The notes beneath the pieces are model-generated. The model searched no databases. It was given only the letters and a program-made list of their open reading frames with translations, and was not told where the DNA came from. Of a stretch of DNA of 64,000 nucleotides, positions 54,994 through 63,451 are shown piece after piece (the first letter of the stretch is position 1; each line of letters starts with the position of its first letter). The stretch is from Acidobacteriota bacterium (GTDB taxonomy: Bacteria; Acidobacteriota; Terriglobia; Terriglobales; Acidobacteriaceae): the NCBI GenBank assembly GCA_003225175.1, contig QIBA01000040.1, forward strand, positions 1-64,000. The letters are read 5' to 3'. Position numbers and translations under genes: made by a program.

Positions 54994-56061
54994 ATGTCTC
55001 CCGTTCTCCATCCCATTCCTAACCGCCGCGCCGACATTCTCTTTACGATCGCGGTCATCGGAGGACTCTACGCTGCATACGTAGTCCGGCACATGCTGTT
55101 GCTCATCTACGTAAGCGCTCTCTTCGCGGTTGTGCTGTCGCCGCTGATCCAGCTCATCGCGCGCATTCACATCCGCAAGTGGCGTCCTGGACACGGGATT
55201 GCGCTGTTAATTTTGATTGTAGGTCTGGCAACGGTATTGACGCTGTTCCTGGTTTTCGCACTGCCCCCGATCTTTCACGATGCACGCTCAATGGCTTCAG
55301 AATGGCCTAAGCGTCTGGCAGAACTTGCGAATCGCGCGCGTAACGTGCCATTTGTGGAAAGCATAGACATAAGTAAGATCGATGACTACATCGCTGCGGC
55401 CTCCGGCGGTGCATTCGGATTTTTCACTGGCCTGGCAGGCAGCCTCTTCGGTCTGTTCACTGGCATTGTCCTGACTTCGTATTTCATCATCGACGGCGAG
55501 ACCGTCTTCACGTGGGCTATTACGTTATTCCCGCTTGATCAACGCGAGCGGCTATCGCGTACCTTGCTACGAGCCGAAGAACGGCTGCGCCATTGGCTAG
55601 TAGGTCAGGGCGCATTGATGATGAGCATCGGGGTGTGCAGTTTCGTTGTATTTGGACTGATGCATGTGAAGTACTACTACGTGCTGGCCGCGTTTGCGGC
55701 TCTGGCGAACGTTGTTCCCGTTGTGGGAGCTCTTACTTCATTGGGTTTGGCCAGCGTTGTAGCCGCGTTCGACTCTTGGCATAAGCTGCTAGGGGTGCTC
55801 ATCTTTTATGGTGTCTACTATCAGCTGGAAAACGCGTTTCTAACGCCGCGAATCATGAAAAGCACGATCGATTTGCCTCCGCTTGGTGTCATTACAGCCT
55901 TGATGATTGGAGGTGCCTTGGCCGGGATTCTCGGAGCACTGGTTGCGGTCCCAACCGCAGCGCTGGTTGCGGTGCTGGTGGACGAATATCTCGTACAAAA
56001 GCAGCGGATCGTAAGCCACGATCACGACTTTGAAGTAAGCCGCACCAGTCACGAGTTCTAA
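54994..56061 (+). CDS. AI-2E family transporter (TerC-unrelated, UPF0118/PerM)
   Basis: 355 aa from ATG 54994. An ATG at 54910 is in frame, but the codons between run through the 8-bp repeat, so they are judged non-coding. Seven to eight membrane segments with the family features 'HGIALLILIVGLATVLTLFL', 'ALANVVPVVGALTSLGLA' and 'IMKSTIDLPPLGVITALMIG'. The family includes AI-2 exporters, Na/H antiporters and PerM permeases, so the cargo is unknown. A bidirectional terminator follows. Confidence 0.9.
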   Translation: MSPVLHPIPNRRADILFTIAVIGGLYAAYVVRHMLLLIYVSALFAVVLSPLIQLIARIHIRKWRPGHGIALLILIVGLATVLTLFLVFALPPIFHDARSMASEWPKRLAELANRARNVPFVESIDISKIDDYIAAASGGAFGFFTGLAGSLFGLFTGIVLTSYFIIDGETVFTWAITLFPLDQRERLSRTLLRAEERLRHWLVGQGALMMSIGVCSFVVFGLMHVKYYYVLAAFAALANVVPVVGALTSLGLASVVAAFDSWHKLLGVLIFYGVYYQLENAFLTPRIMKSTIDLPPLGVITALMIGGALAGILGALVAVPTAALVAVLVDEYLVQKQRIVSHDHDFEVSRTSHEF

Positions 56062-56074
56062 TTCGAAAAAAAAT

Positions 56075-56102
56075 AAGGAGGGCCAACCAGCCCTCCTTTT
56101 TT
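56075..56102. terminator. Bidirectional Rho-independent terminator
   Basis: Stem AAGGAGGGC (56075-56083) with GCCCTCCTT (56090-56098), 6-base loop, T run on the plus side and A run (T on the minus strand) on the other. It lies between the convergent transporter and TonB-receptor genes and can end both transcripts. Confidence 0.93.
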
Positions 56103-56114
56103 AGAGCTGAATTC

Positions 56115-59100
56115 TCACCACCGCAAACGCAAACCGAACTCAATTTGACGCGAGTCGTATCCGGTTGCCTGAGCACTGACACGACCAAAGGTTGCCGGAC
56201 TGTTCAGGTTCATAGACGGATCGTCTGGTTGGAAGTGGTTTAGCACGTTGGTCATCATCGCTGTGAAGGTAAGACCGACGCGCTCGGTTGCGCGGATGTC
56301 TTTCGTTACCGTCATGTCAAGGTTCCAACGCGGGAAGCCGCGAAGAATGCCAAAGCCATTGCCACGCTCGTCGACTCCCAAAATGAGCCTACGGAACTGG
56401 CCGTAAGCGGCAGTAGGATCGCCGAACATGTTGAGCCACTCCGTGGATGTGCCGGTGACGCCCTTGGAGGTTGCTGTTGTCCCCACTGTACCCGTAGGTG
56501 AACTCGTGAAGTAGTGGAGCGAATTGCCGGCGTTGAAGCTGCCATTCGTCAGCACTACGTTGTAAATCGAGCTTTGGCTTGGATCCGATTGTCCAAAAGC
56601 TTCGCGGCTGGTGCTGGTTCCGGAACCATCCTGCTGGACTACATTCAATGGGAAGCCGCTCTGTGCCGTGAATAACGGTGAGATCGACCAGCCACCGAGC
56701 AAGTGTCCTAAGATCCCCTGCTGGGTTTTATAAAACGAGGGCTGGTAGTTGAGAGCGACGTTATAGATGAACTTTACGTCAAATCCGTTCGGTCCATATT
56801 CGCTTTCCAGATTCCACGGATCGAGAACTGTACGCGTGCTGCGAGCCTGAACTTCTCCGCCGGTACCGAAAGATCGTCCCCAGGTGAAGTTCGAGCGCGC
56901 AGTGATTCCATGCCAATCACGGAAAGTCGCCGTCGCGAACAAGGCATTGTAATTGCCCCAACCGTTGCTGGTATCAAACTCAAATGCCTGGAACTGACGG
57001 CAAACGATAACGTTCGCAGCGCATCCACCGGGAGGATTCATTCCCGGATTGGTCCTGCCCAGCTGCCATGAGGTTGAGGTCTCCATTGCATTCCACAGCT
57101 CGTAAACGCGATTGGAGGCAATGAGAGAGCGTTGTGCTGCAATCAGCGCAGCGGTACAACTGGAAGCTGCCTTGCAGAAGTTAGAAGTTGGTCCACCTAG
57201 CGCCTGTTCAATAAACGGTTGCGGTGAAGGTGTGCTTACGTTTGCAGCAGGGCACACCTGCACATTCAGTCCGCAAATGGCTGTATAGAGGTTGCCGTAA
57301 GCATTCGCGAACGTCTGTCCACCAAGCGTTGTCATGTAGGGGACCGCGTCCACGTTGATTTCCTGGAACTCGTTGCGGATCAACTTCCCAATGTAGCCGG
57401 TCTCGATGAAAAGTTTTGACGAAACCTCGCGTTGGATCGACAGCGTGAACGAGTCGTTGACACTCGGTCGCGTGTCAGGATCCAATCCAGAGCCGGGCGC
57501 CGCTGCCAAATTCCCGTTAACGCCTGGGAAGTAAGGTTGCGCCAGCGTATTAGAAGGAGCGCCGCCGAGAGGTGCGACCAGTCCATCTGTCCCGATTCGG
57601 AACGCAGTTGATGGATTTACTCCGCCCGTCCCTAAGCATTGGCCGTTCATCGATGCGCCAACGCACGCAACTGCCTGCATGATTCCTGTGCCTAGCAGGG
57701 GTACCAGCACCTGGTTCACGCCGTTGAGCCGGCCGTAAATGCGACTGTAGCCGCCGCGAATAACGCTCTTGCCGTCGCCTAGTATTGACCCAAGGATGCC
57801 GCTGCTGAAGTGCGGGTTCCAAGCTGCGGCGACACGCGGACTAATCCCCTTATAAAACGGATCGTAAGGATACTTCCGCCCGCCGGTGACATTGTTCACA
57901 AGAGCGAAGCCGAGGACGGGGTCATAAACCTGCCCGGCGAGTGCGGCGCTCTTACGCTGCGCAAGATAATCCTGCATGTGGACCGCATTTCCGCCCTGAT
58001 CCACCAGCATCACCTGCTTTCCGGATTGCTCGTACGGCGGCATTTCTACCGCGTAGGAGAGACCGTAGGTAAGCGTGAAGCTAGGCTTCATGTGCCATGT
58101 GTCGCTCCAGTAGCCTTGGTAGTACGGAATCACGCTCTTGTCTTGTGCGTGTGTACCCAAGGGAAGCAGATGAAGGTCCGAGCCCGCACGCGTGTACAAG
58201 CTCTGTGGCTGACTTACGATTCCAAGCACATCGGCGGCGAGCGTCTGGAAATTGCTTTGCTGCGATGCAGGCACAATGCTCGTGGGCGGCAGGAAGCCGG
58301 ACCATGAAATGCCAGCGCCATCGGTGACCTGATACACATTCGCGGCCATCGTTCCTTGACCATTGTCGTTCCGATCGTGCCAATCGAAGTTCCGCTGATA
58401 GAGGCCACCGAACTGGAACAGATGGTTGCCTTTCAGCAGATTCAAATCGTCGCGGAACATGTGATCCTGGCCGTCCCAAAAGCGCGTGCGGACGTCCTGC
58501 GTGTTCACGTTGTAGGGAATCAAGGCGTTACGACCGCCTCCAGCCGCGGTGACTTCTCCGCCAATTTCTACTGCGCCACCGAGGCCGGCAATTGGCTGCG
58601 GAGGAGCTCCTGCATCGCCCCACTGCCACCAGTTATAGGTATAGCTGTAATGGAAGTCGTTGGTCAGATTGTTGCCAATCGTAGTGTTGAGCCCGAAGAC
58701 CATGATCGAAGGATACGACGGCAAGTTCCGCGTCGAAGTGTATTGACCCTTGGTTCCCCCCAGGATTCCACCCACATCGGACTGACCAAGATCGGCCTGG
58801 CTCAGTTTGTAGTAGCGATAGCTGCCCATGAAGTGCCAGTTCTTCGCGAAGTCATGATCTAACCGAACGACCCAGTTGTTGTCGCTCTGCGGCAATCGGA
58901 TGGTGTTGCGATAACCAACTGTGTTGAACGTGTCGCCGACGGTTGAAGCCGGAGCGAAGTCGTTCGCGACTGGCATGAATTGCGACCAAATCCGATTCAC
59001 GATGGGGTTGAGTCCGATGCCGCGAGGGTCACATGGCTGATTGCCTGCCGTGCCACATACATTTGCCGGCTGGTAAGTGACACCGTTTACGGTGACTTGG

Positions 59101-60362
59101 CCCGGATTCAAATTGAACGGCATCCATGCGTTCGGGGCATAGTTAACGCCATTCAGAGTGATTGGGCTCGAACTGCTGTTCTGGACTTGTATGACGCCAG
59201 CTCGCAGCAAGGCAGAGGGAGTGGATCTTTCAAAAGTAGTGATGTTGGGAAAGCGAACACCTTGGTAGAAGCCGAAGATGTAGGTTTTTCCGCCGAGGAA
59301 GTTAAAGGGCAGAACTGGCCCGCCAGCGGAAGCGCCGAAACGGTTCTGATGACGGGAAGGTAGTGGCGTGAAGCCTCGCGTGGTGCCGGTGGCAGGATCT
59401 GTTGAGGGCGTATGGCCGTTTGCCCAGCTGTTGGCAGAAAAGTTCGTCCCATAATAGTACTCGTAAGCAGTGCCATGCCAGTTGTTGGTGCCGCGCCGGG
59501 TCGCCATCGTGACCTGACTACCTGCTGCAGAGTTGAAGTCTGCGGTTTGTCCAGCAATGCCAACCTTGAACTCCTCAATACTTTCAATAGGAGTCGGCAC
59601 AACGCCGTTGGGAATTGCGCTACCACCTCCGGTGATCGGATTGCCAGCGAAGCCGCTCAAATAAACTGTGTTCGTGCCGTCCATGTCGCTCGAGTTGTTG
59701 CCGCCGTCGAGCACGAACATATTTTGATCTGCATTGGAGCCGGCAACCGAACCGGCTTGTCCCGCCGTTCCGTTCACCGGAGTGGTGGCGGGCTGCAGCA
59801 GTGCTAAACCGGAAACGTCACGGCTCAACCCAGGCAGAGATTGCGCCATGTCGAAGTTCATGGTAGTGCCGATTGTCGCGTTCATCGTCTGCAGCTGAGC
59901 GCCGCTAGCCTGCACCTCGACGACTGTGCTCACAGCGCCAACTTCCAGCGAGATATTCGTATTCGCAACAGACCCAACCTCGACGTTTTGCCTTAGCTTC
60001 ACGACTTTGAATCCCGGTTGAGTAACGTTGAGCTCAAAGGCTCCGGGCGGAAGGTTGGCAAAGACGTAGCGGCCTGCGGTATTGGTCGTCGTAGTCCGCT
60101 TTTCCCCGGTTGAAGTATCGACGGCGGTGATGTTCGCGCCAACAATTACCGCTCCCGTGTTGTCGGTGACAACGCCAACGATGCTGCCGGACGAGCCAAC
60201 TTGAGCCATCACCGGCATTGCGCACAGCGCAATGAGAAAGCTTAGCCATGCGATGAATTGAATAATGGTTTTGAGTTCCTCTTTTATTACTGTGCTTGGG
60301 GTGGGAAAGAATCCTCTGCCGGTCAGAGATGGGCTCTGACACGGCGAGACTTGGCTTGTCAT
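56115..60362 (-). CDS. Oar-like TonB-dependent outer-membrane receptor
   Basis: 1415 aa from the ATG at 60362, which has GGAGGG 5 bases upstream. A long N-terminal leader is followed by a signal segment 'WLSFLIALCAMPVMA' ending near residue 53. A carboxypeptidase-regulatory domain (~58-140, 'GSIVGVVTDNTGAVIVGANI') precedes the plug ('QNMFVLDGGNNSSDMDGTN' near 215) and a very large beta barrel that ends 'IEFGLRLRW' with the usual terminal aromatic residue. Such Oar-like receptors import large substrates, probably glycans or peptides, using TonB energy. It stands alone with its own promoter region, divergent from asd. It is intact, unlike the copy at 41308. Confidence 0.92.
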   Translation of the reverse strand: MTSQVSPCQSPSLTGRGFFPTPSTVIKEELKTIIQFIAWLSFLIALCAMPVMAQVGSSGSIVGVVTDNTGAVIVGANITAVDTSTGEKRTTTTNTAGRYVFANLPPGAFELNVTQPGFKVVKLRQNVEVGSVANTNISLEVGAVSTVVEVQASGAQLQTMNATIGTTMNFDMAQSLPGLSRDVSGLALLQPATTPVNGTAGQAGSVAGSNADQNMFVLDGGNNSSDMDGTNTVYLSGFAGNPITGGGSAIPNGVVPTPIESIEEFKVGIAGQTADFNSAAGSQVTMATRRGTNNWHGTAYEYYYGTNFSANSWANGHTPSTDPATGTTRGFTPLPSRHQNRFGASAGGPVLPFNFLGGKTYIFGFYQGVRFPNITTFERSTPSALLRAGVIQVQNSSSSPITLNGVNYAPNAWMPFNLNPGQVTVNGVTYQPANVCGTAGNQPCDPRGIGLNPIVNRIWSQFMPVANDFAPASTVGDTFNTVGYRNTIRLPQSDNNWVVRLDHDFAKNWHFMGSYRYYKLSQADLGQSDVGGILGGTKGQYTSTRNLPSYPSIMVFGLNTTIGNNLTNDFHYSYTYNWWQWGDAGAPPQPIAGLGGAVEIGGEVTAAGGGRNALIPYNVNTQDVRTRFWDGQDHMFRDDLNLLKGNHLFQFGGLYQRNFDWHDRNDNGQGTMAANVYQVTDGAGISWSGFLPPTSIVPASQQSNFQTLAADVLGIVSQPQSLYTRAGSDLHLLPLGTHAQDKSVIPYYQGYWSDTWHMKPSFTLTYGLSYAVEMPPYEQSGKQVMLVDQGGNAVHMQDYLAQRKSAALAGQVYDPVLGFALVNNVTGGRKYPYDPFYKGISPRVAAAWNPHFSSGILGSILGDGKSVIRGGYSRIYGRLNGVNQVLVPLLGTGIMQAVACVGASMNGQCLGTGGVNPSTAFRIGTDGLVAPLGGAPSNTLAQPYFPGVNGNLAAAPGSGLDPDTRPSVNDSFTLSIQREVSSKLFIETGYIGKLIRNEFQEINVDAVPYMTTLGGQTFANAYGNLYTAICGLNVQVCPAANVSTPSPQPFIEQALGGPTSNFCKAASSCTAALIAAQRSLIASNRVYELWNAMETSTSWQLGRTNPGMNPPGGCAANVIVCRQFQAFEFDTSNGWGNYNALFATATFRDWHGITARSNFTWGRSFGTGGEVQARSTRTVLDPWNLESEYGPNGFDVKFIYNVALNYQPSFYKTQQGILGHLLGGWSISPLFTAQSGFPLNVVQQDGSGTSTSREAFGQSDPSQSSIYNVVLTNGSFNAGNSLHYFTSSPTGTVGTTATSKGVTGTSTEWLNMFGDPTAAYGQFRRLILGVDERGNGFGILRGFPRWNLDMTVTKDIRATERVGLTFTAMMTNVLNHFQPDDPSMNLNSPATFGRVSAQATGYDSRQIEFGLRLRW

Positions 60363-60672
60363 GCGTCCCTCCAGAAAATTTCAGCCGCCGTGTGGCGCCG
60401 AAGCAAAATTCCAGACGACTATGAAAAGAAGGAGCCCGCAGCCAAGTCCAGAAAGAGGACTTGGCTTGTATTTGGCCGGGGAGCTTAGCACAAGCCGATA
60501 GTCATTGTCAGGGATGAAGTGCGGCTAGAAAGGGCGGAAGCGGTGGAATTTTCGATGACTGCCATTGGTACCGATTATCAGTCCCTCATTTTTAGGTGTT
60601 GGGCCCAGGCTGGGCAACCTGCTGCCAGCATTTTCCAAAGCTGCTACCTTAAATTAAAGAAGTGATTCCAAG
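60363..60672. other. Divergent intergenic region, TonB receptor / asd
   Basis: 310 bases holding promoters for both genes. A 10-bp perfect hairpin AGCCAAGTCC/GGACTTGGCT lies at 60440-60466, in the probable leader of the receptor mRNA about 80-105 bases before its ATG. Part of it (ACTTGGCTTGT) is repeated near 60350 at the receptor start. No clear -35/-10 boxes. Confidence 0.5.
60440..60466 (-). promoter_or_regulatory. Hairpin in the leader of the TonB receptor gene
   Basis: 10-bp perfect stem with a 7-base loop (60450-60456), 78 bases upstream of the receptor ATG. The element could be a dimer-regulator site or an mRNA structure. The right half recurs just at the gene start. Confidence 0.4.
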
Positions 60673-61725
60673 ATGGCGAATAAGATCCCAGTCGGAATAC
60701 TCGGCGCGACCGGAATGGTCGGGCAGCGTTTTGTTCAGTTGCTCGAACACCATCCATGGTTCCAAGTCGCATGGCTGGCGGCTTCGGAACGCTCTTCCGG
60801 ACTTGAATATCGCGAAGCTTCGCGGTGGAAGCTGAATACACCCATTCCCGAGCGTGTGGCCAACATGATTATGAGCGACGCTGCTCCGGATCGCGCGCCA
60901 AGAGTCATCTTTGCGGCTCTCGACGCAGCTATCGCGAAAGAACTCGAACCGAAATTTGCCAACGCGGGGCACGCCGTTATCACGAACTCCAGCGCTTTTC
61001 GCATGCAGGCCGACGTGCCGCTGGTGATCCCTGAGGTCAACGCCGATCATCTGAAGCTGATCGACGAGCAGCCGACACGCAGGCGCAACGGAGGCTTCAT
61101 CGCCACCAATCCCAATTGTTCCGCAATAGGGCTCGTGATGGCGCTCGCCCCGCTCCATCGCACATTTGGTGTGGAAGCTGTGTTTGTTGCAACCATGCAG
61201 GCCGTCAGTGGCGCTGGATATCCTGGTGTCGCCTCACTCGACATTCTCGGCAACGTGATTCCGTTCATCCCGAACGAGGAAGAGAAGCTGGAGGCCGAAA
61301 CCAGGAAACTGCTGGGGGTGCTGGAAAACGGCGTTGTGAAAGACGCTCCATTCAAAATCAGCGCGCAGTGCAACCGTGTCGCGGTGGAAGATGGTCACAC
61401 GGAATCAGTTTCGATCAAGCTGAAGAAGTCAGCGAAGGCCGAGGATATTCTGGAGCAGTGGCACTCGTTCCGCGCGCGTCCGCAGGAGATCTCGCTCCCC
61501 ACGGCTCCTGAGCAGCCGGTAATTTATGACTGCTCCGTCGACCGGCCGCAGCCACGTCTCGACGTGAATCGCGGACGCGGCATGAGTGCAACTGTCGGTC
61601 GCCTGCGGCCCTGTGGATTGCTCGACTGGAAGTTCAGCGTGCTCTCACATAACACAATTCGAGGCGCAGCCGGCGCCGCGCTTCTCAATGCCGAGTTGCT
61701 CAAGCACGAGGGCTACCTCGATTGA
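60673..61725 (+). CDS. asd: Aspartate-semialdehyde dehydrogenase
   Basis: 350 aa. The NADP-binding start 'VGILGATGMVGQRFVQLL', the catalytic 'NPNCSAIGLVMAL' (active Cys in Asn-Cys-Ser) and 'AVSGAGYPGVASLDILGNVI' are those of the archaeal/fungal-type (shorter-loop) Asd branch. It reduces aspartyl phosphate to aspartate semialdehyde for lysine, threonine and methionine. It is followed by a REP-like repeat, then lysC and dapB, forming a biosynthetic group. Confidence 0.95.
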   Translation: MANKIPVGILGATGMVGQRFVQLLEHHPWFQVAWLAASERSSGLEYREASRWKLNTPIPERVANMIMSDAAPDRAPRVIFAALDAAIAKELEPKFANAGHAVITNSSAFRMQADVPLVIPEVNADHLKLIDEQPTRRRNGGFIATNPNCSAIGLVMALAPLHRTFGVEAVFVATMQAVSGAGYPGVASLDILGNVIPFIPNEEEKLEAETRKLLGVLENGVVKDAPFKISAQCNRVAVEDGHTESVSIKLKKSAKAEDILEQWHSFRARPQEISLPTAPEQPVIYDCSVDRPQPRLDVNRGRGMSATVGRLRPCGLLDWKFSVLSHNTIRGAAGAALLNAELLKHEGYLD

Positions 61726-61734
61726 GCGAGATTG

Positions 61735-61968
61735 CGTGGTTCAGGCCGCAGCCTTCATCCCAGCAACCGCAAAACCGGAGCTTGCCCGGGGACCCGGCCT
61801 CGGCCGGTTGCTGCGGACTGCATTGGCAGCAAAAGCGCATATGCTTCGTGAGCCTGCTTTTTCCTGAGGTTCTTGGTGTTGCCTGCCTCCTACTACCCGA
61901 GGGCCGGTTCCCCAGCAAGCGCCGGTTTTGCGGTTGCTGGGGTGAAGGCGGCGGTCGGAACCACATTG
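61735..61968. repeat. BIME-like element: two REP arms in inverted orientation
   Basis: Two ~70-base arms at ~61735-61803 and ~61900-61968 are imperfect reverse complements (roughly 80% by eye), separated by ~95 bases. Both contain CCCAGCAA-type and ACCGCAAAACCGG blocks. The right arm folds on itself (CCCCAGCAAGCGC with GCGGTTGCTGGGG). Structure and position between asd and lysC fit a non-autonomous palindromic repeat. Confidence 0.8.
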
Positions 61969-61984
61969 GGTTCTGGAGTCCCCG

Positions 61985-63270
61985 ATGATCATCATGAAAT
62001 TCGGGGGTACCTCTCCAAGGTCACCGATCAACTGCTCGCAGCGGGCCAGGCAGCGGGGGCCGGCGATCCTGGGAAGTCGCTCGAGCTGTCACGCGCATTG
62101 AGAGAGCGTCACTATTCCACCGCCGGAGAACTCCTCGGCACCGGACTTTTCACGCAATTTCATTCCGAGCTCGAAACCGAGTTTGACGCGCTCGACGAGT
62201 TGCTGCGCGGCATCGCCGCCGTCGGCGAGCTTACTCCTCGCACAACGGATCTCGTTGCATCATTCGGCGAACGTATTTCAAGCCGGATAGTGACTTCAGC
62301 CTTTACCGTCCGAGATTTGCCGGCGGCACACGTGGATTCGCGCAAATGTGTAATCACAGATGCAAACCACACGAAGGCAGTGCCGCTCTTCCCGGAGATC
62401 GATCTTCGCCTTGCGCGTCAGGTGAAGCCGTTGCTCGAGAAAAAGCAGATTCCCGTAATGGGAGGATTCATAGGCGGCACGCGCGAAGGAGCAACCACCA
62501 CTCTGGGGCGCGGCGGCTCAGATTTTACGGCAGCCATTGTCGGCGCAGGACTTGGAGCAGAGTCGATCGAGATCTGGACGGATGTGGACGGCATGATGAC
62601 CACTGACCCTCGGCTCTGCAAAGAGGCTCATCGTATTCGCACCATCAGCTTCGATGAAGCCGCCGAACTCGCCTACTTCGGCGCGAAGGTTCTCCACCCC
62701 GCGACACTGCTGCCGGCAGTCCAGAAAGACATTCCCGTATTGGTCCTAAACTCGCGTAATCCGGGTTGTGAAGGTACACGCATTACAGCCCGAGCTCCGC
62801 AATGCCGCAACTACTTCAAAGCTATTGCCGCAAAGCGCAGGATCACCATCGTCGATGTAGTTGCCACGCGCATGCTGATGGCGCACGGCTTTTTGAAGAG
62901 CATCTTCGAAGTATTCGACCACCACCGTTGTCCTGTGGACATGGTCTGCACGTCCGAAGTGAGTGTCTCGTTGACGGTAGATTCAACGGAGGCGATTCCC
63001 GCCATTGCAGCCGAATTGGAGAAGCTGGCTGATGTGAAGTACGAAGGACGCAAAGCCATCGTCTGCCTGGTGGGAGAAAACATCCGCGGCACACGCGGCA
63101 TCGCCGCAAAAGTATTTGGCGCGTTGCCCGAGACCAACGTGCGCATGATTTCCCAGGGAGCCTCCGAGATCAATATCAGCTTCGTAATCGAGGAAGACGA
63201 CGTTGACGAGACTGTGCGAACACTGCACGAGGTATTCTTCGCCGATCCTGATCCGGCGATCTTCGCGTGA
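61985..63270 (+). pseudogene. lysC: Aspartate kinase with an out-of-frame 5' deletion
   Basis: From ATG 61985 (GGAG upstream) the frame reads 'MIIMKFGGTS', the universal aspartate-kinase start with the ATP-binding Lys. Immediately after Ser the sequence jumps to 'KVTDQLLAAGQAAG' in another frame (from 62017). Family members have about 30 residues between these points (the helix after KFGGTS and the 'VVVVSA' strand), so roughly 90 bases, not a multiple of three, are missing. The rest is normal: 'GGFIGGTREGATTTLGRGGS' and 'WTDVDGMMTTDPR' (catalytic), then two ACT domains. The in-frame reading from 61873 starts in the repeat and lacks KFGGTS. As written the enzyme should be inactive; a sequence or assembly error is possible. 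Confidence 0.82.
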
Positions 63271-63280
63271 AAGATACTTT

Positions 63281-63405
63281 GAACACGGAGGACACGGAGG
63301 TCACAGAGGGGCGCGGCTCAATTCCGTATTGTCCGTTCCGCGCTGAATGATGGTTAGACCAAAAATCACTTCTCCTTGCCTCTCTGTCCTCCGTGTTCGC
63401 TCCGG
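63281..63405. repeat. ACACGGAGG-type dispersed inverted repeat
   Basis: GAACACGGAGGACACGGAGG at 63281-63300 with inverted CCTCTCTGTCCTCCGTGTTC near 63379-63398, in the gap between lysC and dapB. This GGACACGGAGG motif is a common intergenic repeat in many environmental genomes. No coding potential. Confidence 0.65.
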
Positions 63406-63451
63406 GTTTTGCTTTTCGCCTCACTTGCCTCCATGTTGAAATAGCCCTCAA

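Noticed and set aside
61700-61988. ORFs on both strands between asd and lysC
   Set aside because: They mirror each other because of the inverted repeat and have no family resemblance.
62015-62020. Programmed -1 frameshifting at the GGGGG run in lysC
   Set aside because: Slippage would give KFGG-YLSKVTD, still missing about 30 conserved residues, so it cannot restore a normal kinase.
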